Shown: one piece after another, positions 11,925-21,994 of the stretch | Layout of the letters: each line of letters opens with the position of its first letter | Position numbering within the stretch: the first letter of the stretch is position 1 | Notes under the pieces: generated by a model | What the model saw: the letters and a program-made list of their open reading frames with translations, nothing else | What the model was told of the DNA's origin: nothing | Database searches by the model: none | Translations under genes and position numbers: made by a program | NCBI GenBank assembly: GCA_963969495.1 | Contig: OZ018326.1 | Coordinates: forward strand, 152,954,306 to 153,018,305 | DNA length: 64,000 nt | Direction: 5' to 3' | Source of the DNA: Ceratothoa steindachneri | Taxonomy: Eukaryota > Arthropoda > Malacostraca > Isopoda > Cymothoidae

Positions 11925-12685
11925 CAATCTTTTGTGTGTTGACTGGAACAGGAGCTGCCAAGTGTAGGCCATGAATGGTCTTTTGCAGTCTCCTTCTTTT
12001 CTTATGTTAACACTGCAGAGCAGACTTAAACTCGGTACCGGACCAGCTAAACCTACAGCGTAGGGATAATGGGGCCGGAAGCAGCGGTGGACCACCACGA
12101 CTGTGAGGAAGTTACCTCAAGACGGATCTAAGTAAGAAAAAAATCCCCTTTTTCGGGCGCGCCTCCAATCTACATGTTTGCCCTTAGTTGTTTTGTGGTG
12201 TCTTTGATTCATTTGTAGTTCTCTATTTTCATTTCATCTTTTTTTGCCTTTAACATTCGATTATCTGTTTCATTGATGCTTCGCAGATATTGCAATTTAT
12301 TCTTTATGATTCTGGTCTGTATCAAAGATGCCCAATTTCACCACGAAGCCGCTAAAATTACAAAAAGAATCTCAGAGCATATCAGGCAAAGCTTGGGAAG
12401 TTGGCCTTTACAACGGCATAACCTTTAGTTGTTTGTTAGCCTTTTGTATTTTTATTGCTGTGAGTACTATATTTATTTATTTTTTCCTTCCAGAAATTAG
12501 ATGATAGTTTTGGCATTGAATTGGTACTTTTTATTGAATAGTAGATTATCGATTATTTCTATTTTTGATATCGAAATTTGTATTATACTCACATATACTC
12601 TGTGTATATAATACAATTTGGTTATTTTTGTTGATATATTCAACTGTAAATATTAAGTTAACAAAAACAGTGAATTTATTCATTA
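11925..12685. other. Unassigned DNA after the 216-bp duplication
   Basis: Apart from the degenerate third unit end near 12170 I see no gene or element here. Confidence 0.35.
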
Positions 12686-12689
12686 TTTA

Positions 12690-13910
12690 GATTTGACGAT
12701 TTGAGGGCAACATTTATTTCTGAGTTCGAAAGGTCAGCTGTGGATAAAGTATGTGAGCTGCAATCCACCCAGATCCAGAGGTGCAGATATCCATCCCGCT
12801 ATCTGGCTCGCCTGAGAGACTTGGCTCAGGGTGTAGATACTCAGTCTGAGCTATATGAACTATTCCTGAAGTAAATCTTTGTAGAGTCATGAATGGCATA
12901 TCCGTCCCTTAATGATGATAGGTGAACTATGTATGTACCTTGGGGAGAAATTGTTGAGATTGCTAACGGGATGCATCGAATCCGGGGATGAATCTTGAAA
13001 ACCTCTCTTGCCTACAGGAAAAGGGCATCTTCGGTGTTTTCTGATGAACCTATTAGATTCTAAAGGAGGATACTAGGAGATAATGCTTTTGATCCTGACA
13101 ATGAGAACCGCTTGAAGCAGAAATGTTGGGATCTGACTCTTGCTCTCTCTCCAAACTGAACGGCCTCAAATAGAGGGCAGATCAGGCTGCAGGAGCTCGT
13201 CTGCTAGCCGCGGGGCATGCTGATAATGGCTGTTGGTTATCAACCATCCCAGTCCTATCTTGGAAACTCAGTTGGATCCAGAAACCCTTAGGATTTACAT
13301 AGCTTTGAGGGTGGGTGCGCCGATTTCTGAGACACATGGGTGTAAATGTGGAGCCGGTGTTGATCCTCTAGGTCTGCACCTCTTGTCCTGCCAACTGGTT
13401 GCTGGAAAGATACCCAGACACTCTACCATCAATGACATAGTATGCCAGACGCTGAAAAAGGGCGGGATTGCCAGCTGTTTTGGAGCCAGTTGGACTTGAC
13501 CGAGGAGATGGTAAGCGTTCTTATGGGATAACAATGTTTCCTTTTAGCAATGGAAAGAGTCTGTGTTGGGATGTAACCTATGTCAAGACTTATGCAGAGC
13601 ATATTATTGACTGGTCAGCTGTCTCTGCAGGTTCAGAAAATTCAAAAGGATAAAGTATTTTGCCGTGACTGAGAGGCTTCTGTTTGAACCAATAGCCATT
13701 GAAACTAGCGGGGTCTTTGGCCATTCAAGTGTACGGATACTTAAAGAAATAGGTTCTCTTCTGGGGGAGACTACTGGTGACCCTGGGGATTCTGGATGGT
13801 TCAAGTAGAGACTAAGTATTGCTGTTCAGTTGGGCAATGCAATTAGTATATTGAATAGGATCCGAGTTGCTTATGGTCTGGGCCTGGACTTTGACCCCTG
13901 AGGGGGTTTT
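12690..13910 (+). pseudogene. LINE C-terminal region with restriction-like endonuclease (RLE-type), broken
   Basis: A multiply frameshifted frame reads LQSTQIQRCRYPSRYLARL, then RVGAPISETHGCKCGAGVD, GLHLLSC and RHSTINDIVCQTLKKGGI, followed by LEPVGLDRGDGKRSYG and GKSLCWDVTYVKT. The sequence continues with LLFEPIAIETSGVFG and, after a stop, RLSIAVQLGNAISILNR. A Cys/His cluster followed by R-H-x-x-x-N, a K-R-P-D site and a downstream W-D matches the plan of RLE-type LINE endonucleases. In this copy the P-D is Ser-Tyr, so the expected catalytic Asp is gone. The family name is from memory of similar invertebrate sequences and is uncertain; that it is a mobile-element relic is much firmer. Confidence 0.55.
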
Positions 13911-14251
13911 TTACGTTTCTTTGTCTCTGTCATTCTATAGTCAATAAAGGTCCTTGGACCCAAGCTTTTCTTAGCCATACCCCATGCGGGGATGTTACGC
14001 TGGGCAACTTCACTTTGTGTTTGTGAGCCAACTTCATATTCTTATCCGACTACTTCCGGTAGGGGAGTTTAAAACCCAGCTGGGAATTTTTAAAAAAAAT
14101 TCATGAGTACTACTCCGAACTTGTTGAATAAATTTTACTTTTTTGTTGGAAGGTTCAGGACTCGACAGAGCTTGCTACCAATCATGCAGTGTACAAGAGT
14201 GGAACGGTCCATCCATCGTCTGGAATAGAAGCATAATGAATAAATTTTGGT
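13911..14251. other. Short unassigned stretch
   Basis: Probably the 3' untranslated region of the preceding LINE followed by unique DNA. No motif is recognised. Confidence 0.3.
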
Positions 14252-14282
14252 GAAACTTCAGAAAACCTACACCGTGTCTTTT

Positions 14283-14487
14283 GTAGTTAAAACAGTAGTA
14301 ATGTTGTGTTTAGGTATTCTAATCGTCAGTTGCGGCTTCGCTTAGGCGTGGAAAGCACGTATTTTTAATATACTAGCACTCTATTTAAAGTGATACTATC
14401 TTAAAAATAACTGGTTTCTGCGCAAAAACGAAGCCGTAAATGATGACTAAAATGCCTAAAAACACAATTAGTACTGTTTTTACGTAT
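14283..14487. repeat. Imperfect inverted repeat, arms of about 84 bp
   Basis: The segment at about 14287-14372 and the reverse complement of about 14404-14486 align over their whole length: aaacagtagtaatg against aaacagtactaatt, then gtgtttaggtattctaatcgtc against a similar string, then cggcttcg. The spacer is about 30 bp. A third related copy lies in reverse orientation at 16148-16262. It may be a fold-back element or the long termini of a transposon. Confidence 0.7.
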
Positions 14488-14538
14488 TTACTATTTATTT
14501 ATAGAATATTCGTATATGCGTTTGATTACTGGAAGCCG

Positions 14539-14910
14539 TTAGCGAGCCGTGCTATGGGTTGTCATTATCGGGAGCTCCGCCTCCCCATACCCCCGTGCTC
14601 GCTCCAGTTGCGCCTCAGGAACAAGTAGTCTACCGAAACCTAATCGATAACATCTAGTAGTATTAACAATTCGAAAGCCTAGCATTAGGTTTGAAGCTAA
14701 AGACAAACTAAGCTTACTATTTAGTAATGGGTAAATTATATAATCGAGAAGCACATCCTTCCTACACCTGTCGCAATGCTTCGCTTTCAAAATGAGGCCA
14801 TAAGCTCTACAAAAGTCTAAAAAATTGACCGAGGAATTATCAAAAGTCTTATTAAAGCTTAAGAAATTAAATAAGTAAAAACACACGACTGCTGCGCGAA
14901 CGTTAGACAC
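14539..14910 (-). pseudogene. Possible Merlin/IS1016-like transposase N-terminal fragment
   Basis: The 123-residue minus-strand frame contains SSVNFLDFCRAYGLILKAK, then CDRCRKDVLL. This resembles the N-terminal segment of Merlin-type transposases, where a hydrophobic x-F-C-x-x-x-G-L-L motif precedes a C-x2-C zinc ribbon. The remainder to 14539 has no match I can name, and no DDE core follows. It lies between the inverted-repeat copies at 14.3 and 16.2 kb, which could be termini of the same element. Weak assignment; chance similarity is possible. Confidence 0.3.
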
Positions 14911-14914
14911 ACGT

Positions 14915-15299
14915 TAGACAACGTTACAATCGAAAGCAGCATTGATATAAGTGCTTCCCCCCAGGGTTACCAATGTGTGGATGAAGTTCGAATTAAATGT
15001 TGCCAATGTGTAAAATTCATGGTTTCGGGTCACATCAGTAGAAGGTAAGGCGGACCTATTCTAATTATAATAATAACCCCATCATACGTAGTATAGGGTT
15101 TTAAGGTGATGATTGCGCCAATACACTAGATAACTCAGGTTACAATAAACCTAAAAACCTATATACGTTATTCAAGGGGATGAAGTTAAATGCTAGGCGA
15201 AGTCTAAATTTCTGCAGGCAAATTTCGTTAGGCCTAAATCTCGGCGTCGTTGAGGAAGAAGTATTAAACACAAAGCGTTAAGAAAAATATATATTATTG
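14915..15299. other. Unassigned DNA
   Basis: I see no gene or repeat that I can support. Confidence 0.3.
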
Positions 15300-15800
15300 A
15301 ATTAACAGTTATGGTTGAAAAGTGAAATTATACAGTAGCAGTTTGATTGGATTGAATTTTACGCGTGTGAATTAAATTTGCATGAGTTAACGAGAATAGG
15401 GCACAACATATGATGATTGATAATTAGATTGATAAATATTAAAAGATTATGGTTGAATGTTAAATGAGTAAATATTATGAATGGTATGATAAATAGTTAA
15501 ATGGCTTGATATATAGCTAAATTATATTGATAGTTATTTTGATTGATAATTAGTGAACTTGGATTGATAGTTAAATTGATTGATAAATAGATTATGTGTA
15601 TTAACTTGGATACATAAATAGATTATATGTAGAAATAGATTTTTAAATAGTAATTTGTAAATACAGTAGTTCGGTAAATAGATTGATAATTTATAAAAAG
15701 TAATTGGTAATTTGCTTGGTAATTATTAATTGATTAAATAGATTATTGGTGTGATAAATGGATTATTAAATAGGTTATAGCGGAGTTTGGAGGGTCTGTA
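15300..15800. repeat. Low-complexity AT-rich tract of cryptic gattgataaatag repeats
   Basis: About 500 bp dominated by degenerate copies of short words such as gattgataaatag and ttgatagttaaa. It is non-coding, resembling a decayed simple-sequence array. Confidence 0.75.
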
Positions 15801-15990
15801 AATGAGAAAAGAATCACGCATTAATTCGGGATCCTTTTGGGACATATTTAGCTAAAAAATTACAATTCAATTTACAGGCCTGATTCACCGAAACGGGGAA
15901 AACGAATGAACCTCATGGTTAATTTTAAGACGCTTGGGTGAGCGGGGGTAGCAATCTCACGATTTATGTCCGGGTTACCAACCCTTCTTG

Positions 15991-16101
<111 letters not shown>

Positions 16102-16147
16102 AAATAAATATTAACAGTTGTAAGGGTATAGACCGCTACAGTAGTAT

Positions 16148-16262
16148 CTAAAAAATATGTACTTTCCGCGCCCAAACACAACCCCATATGACGACAGGAA
16201 TGCCGAAAAAGACCATTACTACTTTTACAATGCTAAAAATATGGCGTAGGTTTTCTGAAGTT
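16148..16262 (-). repeat. Third copy of the 14.3-kb inverted-repeat family
   Basis: Its reverse complement matches 14252-14372: aacttcagaaaacctac, then agtagtaatg, then a cgtcat core and ggaaag followed by an A/T run. With the copy at 14252 it brackets about 1.9 kb in inverted orientation, as transposon termini would. Confidence 0.6.
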
Positions 16263-16439
16263 TGACAGAAATTTAAAAGGAGTTCCGTAACTTACCGGAT
16301 TTTGCAAATGTTCTGTTACATTCGGGGACGAGGTATCTTTCTAGAGGTTTAGGTGTGTGATAGGTGAAGTTCACTTAAAAAAACTTAAAGTTCTACTTTT
16401 CCAGCATCTGTCATTAAAACGTCTTTTTCCATTGTGTGC

Positions 16440-17307
16440 AAGTAGGTCGAGATGGAAATCAAAAGAATCGAGATCTTTTCTCGCTTGCGTGGGGGCCACA
16501 ACAAGTCCGACATCACCAAGTGGCTCAACGTCAGACGGATGACCATCAACAGAGTTACTGAGAGGCTCAAGAACAAGGAAGACCTTGAAGATCGACCTCG
16601 TTTAGGCAGAGCTCAAGTTGTCAACCGTTTGGCTGAGAGAAAGGCCTTCGAAAGTACTCCTAAGCTCAAAATGACTGCGTTCGTGAAAAAGAAAATCTTG
16701 GTAGCCACGGTGTCCAAGGTCGTCAAGGAGGAGGGCATAAATAGCTTGATATGCATATAAACGCCTCTGCTTACCGACCGTATGCGAGAACAACGTCGGG
16801 GCTCTGTTGTCGCCTTTTCAAGGACATAAAGATCCATGGCTATCGAATTCGCCTTTTTCTTATGAAAACCCCCTTACGCTTGATCCCTTCATCAAAAGAC
16901 AGAACCACCGCGTAGTAACCTTCTGCCAAGACGTCTCCGATGTCCGCTGCGTGTCCACAACGAAGCACCCAGCCTCCTTGTTGATCCTTGGCGACGTGGC
17001 TTTGAATTGCGAGAAGATTGCGCCGTTGTGGTTCGCGGCCGGTGGAATTTGAACTTCAGGTCGAAGGAATTTTCACCGCCGCAGTTGCCCGACCTCAATC
17101 CCCTCAACTACAGCGGGTGGGTGCATGTCTAGGGCAAGGCCTGCAAGGTTCACCACAGCAACGTCAAAAATCTGAAGTCCCCCGTCAATTGCATGTGGGC
17201 CAGCTTTAGAAAGAACTTTCTCTGCAACGTGGGCGCGGCCTTCAAGTCGAGCCTGAAGCGCGTCCTCACTGCCGAGGGCGGCCACATTGATTTTAATATT
17301 ACAATTT

Positions 17308-17310
<3 letters not shown>
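16440..17310 (+). pseudogene. mariner/Tc1-superfamily transposase relic
   Basis: The frame opens at 16452 as MEIKRIEIFSRLRGGHNKSD, the N-terminal helix-turn-helix of a mariner-like transposase. It continues with RPRLGRAQVV, KKKILVATVSKVVKEEG and, after shifts, PLLTDRMREQRRGSVV. Broken pieces follow: TKHPAS(L)LILGDVA near 16965 and LPDLNPLNYSGW near 17090, which holds the third acidic residue, ending with LKRVLTAEGGHIDFN near 17290. The segment with the second catalytic residue (the HDNAP-like motif) is missing, so an internal deletion is likely. Its GC content is clearly higher than that of its AT-rich surroundings. The element ends against a (CA)n(TA)n tract. Confidence 0.75.

Positions 17311-17354
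<44 letters not shown>
17310..17354. repeat. (CA)n(TA)n compound microsatellite
   Basis: About 28 bases of CA followed by about 16 bases of TA, at the end of the mariner relic. Confidence 0.95.
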
Positions 17355-17355
<1 letters not shown>

Positions 17356-17425
17356 TAATAAAACCACTGTGGAGGAGCGTAGTATTTATTTTCCTCACTA
17401 CGCTCCTCCACAGTGGTTTTATTAA
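17355..17425. repeat. Perfect 29-bp inverted repeat with 13-nt loop
   Basis: Arms 17355-17383 and 17397-17425 are exact reverse complements. The arm core reads aaccactgtggaggagcgta and the loop is AT/C-rich. The hairpin lies between two TA tracts. It could be a fold-back element, a hairpin RNA source or an assembly artefact. Confidence 0.95.
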
Positions 17426-17459
17426 CATATTTGGAATCTGTCATTGGATTTAACAATTG

Positions 17460-17462
<3 letters not shown>

Positions 17463-17513
<51 letters not shown>
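17463..17513. repeat. (TA)n microsatellite
   Basis: About 50 bases of TA directly abutting the 3' end of the minus-strand Penelope-like copy. Confidence 0.95.
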
Positions 17514-17515
<2 letters not shown>

Positions 17516-18290
17516 AAATAACACCCACAAGGAAAATGGAAAAACGATTCCGATCGCTTTCGTCTTTATTCTAAAAGACCTCTTCATGGAATAACGTAGA
17601 TCAGGACAGAAAATGTCTTAAATAGTAAGGTGTGTGGGGGATATTACGACTACCTGCATCAAAACCCTAACTAGGGGGTAAAAATTATTTAAACACTTTA
17701 ATTTGTGATTTAACATAATTAAATAGGATAGGATCTAGGCTAAACAATCCAGGGCTAATATTAAAATTTGGGAAAGTATTAATAGAGATACACTCCAAAA
17801 GATTTCTTGAAATGTAGTTTGTACATTTAATAACAGGTTTAGCACTGTTCCAATTAATAGTATGATCCTGACTATAGATATGTAAAAATAATGCAGATTG
17901 TTGACAAAAATAACGAACATTGGTTTGGTGCTGTTAAACTCTAACATTCAATTCTTTACCTGTCTGTAAATAATCGCATTTTTCACAATTATTGCAACCA
18001 ATAGAATATACAATGCCTGGTTTAGGGAGTGAATTTTTTACGAGAAGGCGATGGATAGTGTTTTTATATTTAAAAATAACATTTATGTTCAAAGGTTTTA
18101 GTATACGAGGTAATTTAATGAAACTTTGGTTAAAAGGTAAAACTAATACATTTTTGAAAGGAAATTTAGGGATGTTGTGATTAGCTTGATAAAATGAACG
18201 CTTAGCAGAATTATAACAATTTTTAAGTACGTAGAAAGGGTAACACAAATTTAAACCTATATTATATATCCTATCAGCCTCTTTTTCCAA
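17514..18290 (-). pseudogene. Penelope-like element copy A (GIY-YIG endonuclease end)
   Basis: 3' part of a Penelope-like retroelement, whose protein joins a telomerase-like reverse transcriptase to a C-terminal GIY-YIG endonuclease. The minus-strand frame 18290-17934 reads LPFNQSFIKLPRILKPL, then IHRLLVKNSLPKPGIVYSIG and CNNCEKCDYLQTGKEL. The last two blocks are the GIY-YIG core; YIGQTG is degraded to YLQTG. After a stop it continues as ALFLHIYSQ, then CTNYISRNLLECISIN and SPGLFSLDPILFNY, a typical C-terminus. The RT domain is missing (5' truncated). The 3' region (17553-17590) carries a small stem flanked by GAAGA- and CGAAA-like bases. It forms a tail-outward inverted pair with copy B. Confidence 0.8.
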
Positions 18291-18439
18291 ATATTCGGGT
18301 GAAACAATTCACAGGGCACGGAGAAACATGGAAGAAAAAACACTTTTTTTTATTCTAATATGGTGATCGGAATGTATGAGTCAATGGCAGTAGGTTTTCA
18401 ATAAATTTCATATTTGAAACCTTGGTCTGTTCAGTGCAA

Positions 18440-19110
18440 CAAAATAACTAAGAAAGCGATGGTGTTATCTTTTTTATTTTCTAAAGTAAATTTATATGAG
18501 GGGACTAACGTGTTGAGTTTTTTCAAGAAAAGTATTGATATTAAGATCATTAGGCCACAAACAAAGAATATCCACCGCCTTCTCGGAAAAAAATCACCCC
18601 TTAAACCAGGCATTGAATGTTCTATTGGTTGCAATAATTGTCAAAAATGCTATTATGGACAGACAGGTAAAGAATTGAATGTTGGAGTTAAACAGTACAA
18701 AACTAATGTTCGTAATCTTTGTCAACAATCTGCATTATTTTTACATATCTATAGTCAAGATCTTATTATTAATCAGGATGGTCCTTAAACATGTTATTAA
18801 ATGTACAAACTACATATCAAGAAATATTTTAGAGTGTATTTCTATTAATACTTTCCCAAATTTTAATGTTAGCCCTGGATTGTTTAGCCTAGATCCTATC
18901 CTATTTAATTATATTAAATCACAAATTATAGTGTTTAAATAATTTGAACCCCCTAGTTAGGGTTTTGATGCAGGTAGTCGTATTATCCCCCACACACCTT
19001 ACTATTTAAGACATTGTCTGTCCTGACCTACGTTATTCCATGAAGAGGTCTTTTAGAGTAAAGACGAAAGCGATCGGAATCGTTTATCCATTTTCCTTGT
19101 GGGTGTTATT
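18440..19110 (+). pseudogene. Penelope-like element copy B (inverted partner of copy A)
   Basis: The plus-strand frame reads IHRLLGKKSPLKPGIECSIG, then CNNCQKCYYGQTGKELNVG and ALFLHIYSQD. After a frame change it continues with CTNYISRNILECISIN and SPGLFSLDPILFNYIKSQ. It aligns with copy A over about 550 bp, including about 150 bp of 3' untranslated sequence (ccctagttagggttttgatg to gtgggtgttattta). Here the GIY-YIG second motif is YYGQTG, better preserved than in copy A. It ends at gggtgttattTA, where a mariner is inserted; the missing bases TCATAA resume after the mariner at 20380. It is 5' truncated, without RT, and inactive. Confidence 0.8.
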
Positions 19111-19112
19111 TA

Positions 19113-20377
19113 CGAGGGGCGGTCAATAGGTTTTGCGAATCGGTAGGGCAAAACTGAGGAAGGGGGATGGCTGTTTGTGGGGGTGTTAGGAAAGGTTATG
19201 GCAAGTCAGGACCTGCAGCCGCACGCTTCTGCCTCGTCTATTTAAGAAGCAGTAGCTGATCACAGATCGTCAGTCACAAATCTTTCAACAATGGAGAAGG
19301 TTGAGCACCGCGCAGTGATCAAATTTTTGACCAAGGAAGGCAAGAATGCAAAAGAGATCCATGAACTCATGGTTGCAGTGTACACTGACACTGCCCCTTC
19401 CTATGCAACCATTGCTCGCTGGAATAGGGAGTTCCGCCATGGTCGTAAATCCCTTGAAGATCACCCCCGTCCAGGACGCCCGTCAGACGTGACCAACGAG
19501 GACAATGTGGCCCGTGTGGAGAAGATGATCCTCGAAAATCGACGGGTGAAGGTCGAAGCAAATCGAGCGAGAACTTAGAATATCACATGGAAGTGTTATC
19601 AACATCATCCACGACAATTTGGCGATGAACAAGGTCTCTGCCCGTTGGGTCCCCAGAAACCTCCCGAAACCCCATGATCGACTTCAACGTCGTCAAAGTT
19701 CGGAGGTGCTGCTGCTCCTGTACAAGCAAGATCCGACGGGATTCGAGTTACGCATAGTGACAGGTGATGAAACGTGGGTCCATCACTGGGATCCCGAGAC
19801 CAAGCTCAAAAGCATAGCCTGGAAGCACAGGGGCTCTCCGACCCCCACCAAGTTCTGGACCCAACCCTTAGCCGGGAAGATCATGGCCACCATCCTCTGG
19901 GATCCTGAGGGAGTGTTGATGGTGGAGTATGCGACTCGTGGAAGGACCATCACAGGCCAATATTACGCCGATGAACTGGCTGGGTTGAAGAAGTGCATCT
20001 GTCAGGACACGCGGTGTCCTGTGACTCTACGACAATGCCCCTGTCCACAAGCTGCCCTGCGCGAGTGCAGATTCGAGGAGCTCAACCATCCCCCTTACAG
20101 TCCAGATCTGGCTCCTTTCGACTACTTTTTATTCCGCCAGCTCGAGGGTGCACTGCGTGGACGCCGGTTTGGAGACGATGAAGATGTCCAGCTCGCCGTC
20201 CAGGAGTGGATTGAACAGCAGTCGAGAGATTTCTGGTTGTCGGGAATTCGAAGCCTCAGGGACGAGTGGCGCAAATGCATTGAAGTCGAGGGTAGTTATA
20301 TTGAAAAATAATAAAACACTTTTCCTCATATCTCGTTTCCTTATATCCGAATTGCAAAACTTATTGACCGCCGCTCG
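19113..20377 (+). mobile_element. Complete-length mariner element with TIRs and TA duplication
   Basis: Left terminus cgaggggcggtcaatagg and right terminus (reverse complement) cgagcggcggtcaataag form imperfect inverted repeats of about 28 bp, bounded by TA at 19111-19112 and 20378-20379. The length of 1265 bp is usual for mariner. It lies inside Penelope copy B: comparison with copy A shows the pre-insertion sequence ttattTAtcata. The insertion is therefore younger than that Penelope copy. Confidence 0.93.
19291..20311 (+). pseudogene. mariner transposase (DD34D), lightly broken
   Basis: Would encode the roughly 345-residue transposase that binds the terminal repeats and performs cut-and-paste at TA. 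It starts at MEKVEHRAVIKFLTKEG (helix-turn-helix). The linker carries WNREFRHGRKSLEDHPRPGR and the second HTH ends in VARVEKMILENRRVKVE. A frameshift at about 19560 leads to a stop; the frame resumes at MAMNKVSARWVPRNL (19619). The first catalytic Asp is in VTGDETWVHHWDPE. The second, YDNAPVHK near 20028-20050, is readable only in a neighbouring frame because of paired frameshifts. The third is in YSPDLAPFDYFLF. It ends SGIRSLRDEWRKCIEVEG. The start was chosen as the first ATG of the conserved N-terminus. It is not functional as read but is the youngest-looking mariner here. Confidence 0.92.
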
Positions 20378-20415
20378 TATCATAATTTTGACTCACGTTC
20401 AAGTTGTGAGTTTCT

Positions 20416-20419
<4 letters not shown>

Positions 20420-20504
<85 letters not shown>
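20420..20504. repeat. (TA)n microsatellite
   Basis: About 84 bases of TA between the mariner-carrying Penelope copy and the next Penelope fragment. Confidence 0.97.
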
Positions 20505-20506
<2 letters not shown>

Positions 20507-21115
20507 CTAAAAGGAAACCCTGCGTTATCCGGAGCTAAAAAATATCTTGAACAAATTAAATTCTTTGCGTGTGTTAAATTACACAAATAAAAGTTAGTAG
20601 ATATAAGGTTTATTTTAATTTTGAGAAATGGAGTAGTGTATCATAAAACAGTAACAAAGAACGATTTTCCCATTACAGTAGTGCTACAGGGAATTTTTTG
20701 CCATGTTAGAGACACGAATCATACGATCGATTTCAATGGAAGTAAAATGTTATTTAAATCGGCCAACTATGTTAAGAGAAGAATTGTAGAATCGAGCTTG
20801 ATATCGTCAGTTCCTAATTTAAATCTATCTGAGGGTCAATTTTCTTTTAATCCTGTAATAAGATCGCAAATAAATAAAATAGTAAAATGTCAGCTCTTCA
20901 ATATGTTTAGGCTGAACCCCCCCGCCTCCCAGATTAGCCACAAGTAGGGGATTGAGGGGAAAAAGAGGGGATCTTGTGTTATGCTTTTCTCTTATATATT
21001 TTCTGCCCAGTGTCAGTTGAAAAAGGGTGTGAGATACACCGAAACTGTTCTGAATTAAATTGTCTTCGGAGAATGTGGTTTAAGTCCTCATCTTTTCTTG
21101 CGATATTGCATTAAT

Positions 21116-21118
<3 letters not shown>
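20505..21118 (+). pseudogene. Penelope-like element copy C (3' end)
   Basis: The plus-strand frame at about 20690-20890 reads IFCHVRDTNHTIDFNGSKML, then SANYVKRRIVESSLISS and LNLSEGQFSFNPVIRSQINK. This is the conserved region C-terminal to the GIY-YIG core in Penelope-like proteins. The endonuclease core itself is deleted or unrecognisable. The 3' region at 21016-21045 has a 5-bp stem (ggtgt/acacc) between TTGAAAA and GAAAC. The fragment ends directly against a (TA)n tract at 21120. It belongs to a different subfamily from copies A and B. Confidence 0.7.

Positions 21119-21119
<1 letters not shown>

Positions 21120-21188
<69 letters not shown>
21120..21188. repeat. (TA)n microsatellite
   Basis: About 68 bases of TA at the 3' border of Penelope copy C. 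Confidence 0.97.
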
Positions 21189-21192
<4 letters not shown>

Positions 21193-21339
21193 TTGTTGAA
21201 GACCATTGTGTATTTTGTCTTAATTAATATCTTTTGGCAACTTTGTCTTCTTCTAACTATCTTTTTTATTCCACCTTGTAGATAGTGGATTGATTGTCTA
21301 GTATTCATCTCCTTTTTAAATGAATGTGTTTGGTAAAAA

Positions 21340-21990
21340 ACAAACTAAAATTGCTAAGCTTTCGATCTTATTCGATCATCTTCGGAGCGTTTTAAAATGT
21401 TCTCGCCTCCTTTACCGATGTAATGAGTGGAGTGAGGATCTGGCAGAAAGTGAAAGAAAACGATTTTTAAGGGGTATTTATTCCGCTTTGGTTAAACGTA
21501 ACGTTAGAGGAAATGAGGCACTCCTGTGACTGGAATATTTGAAATAGTTTAAAGGTGCGATTCCAGCTTGTCGCTTGACTGTTGATGGCCGGCTTATCTT
21601 CATTTATTAATATGGCTTCGAAGATGTTAAGCCTCGCTTTATTAACCTCTTTTCTTTTAATAATGGTGTCATTAACGAGCATATCTCTCGTTAGGTTAAT
21701 ATTATGGACACTCTCCATATGGTTCTTAGGCCCTCCGCATTGTAGATGCATAATTAACCGTCTCGAAAGGGTGGTAGCCGTCATGCCAATATATTTAGAG
21801 TTTTTATAAAGCTTACAGTCTTTATCGGGGCAGAAACAAACTTCAAAACGTTCCCATTTCGCCATCCGCCAATTCGGAAGAACGAGTAAACGACGTCACC
21901 TAAAGGGCGACCCGTGCTTAAGACACCAGTGCCTAATCTTCCTGTAAAGCCACTGTTAGTCAAATGCCTTCTCCGTATTGAAGTTAGCTT
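21340..21990 (-). pseudogene. Penelope-like element copy D (GIY-YIG domain)
   Basis: The minus-strand frame 21865-21467 reads RFEVCFCPDKDCKLYKNSKY, then IGMTATTLSRRLIMHLQCGG and NLTRDMLVNDTIIKRKEVNK, followed by IFEAILINEDKPAINSQ. The KYIGMTATTLSRR block is the second motif of a GIY-YIG endonuclease, and EAILINEDKP-x-IN holds its conserved Glu and Asn. This copy keeps the best endonuclease half in the cluster. The GIY motif itself lies beyond the frame start and is degraded. At 21358-21385 its 3' region has a GATC/GATC stem between GAAGAT and GAAAGC. No RT is present. Confidence 0.75.
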
Positions 21991-21994
21991 TCTG

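Noticed and set aside
20420..20510. Long Tyr/Ile-repeat open frames over TA tracts (also at 21111-21308, 33892-34259 and 58132-58338)
   Set aside because: They are translations of (TA)n microsatellites in both strands and several frames, not proteins.
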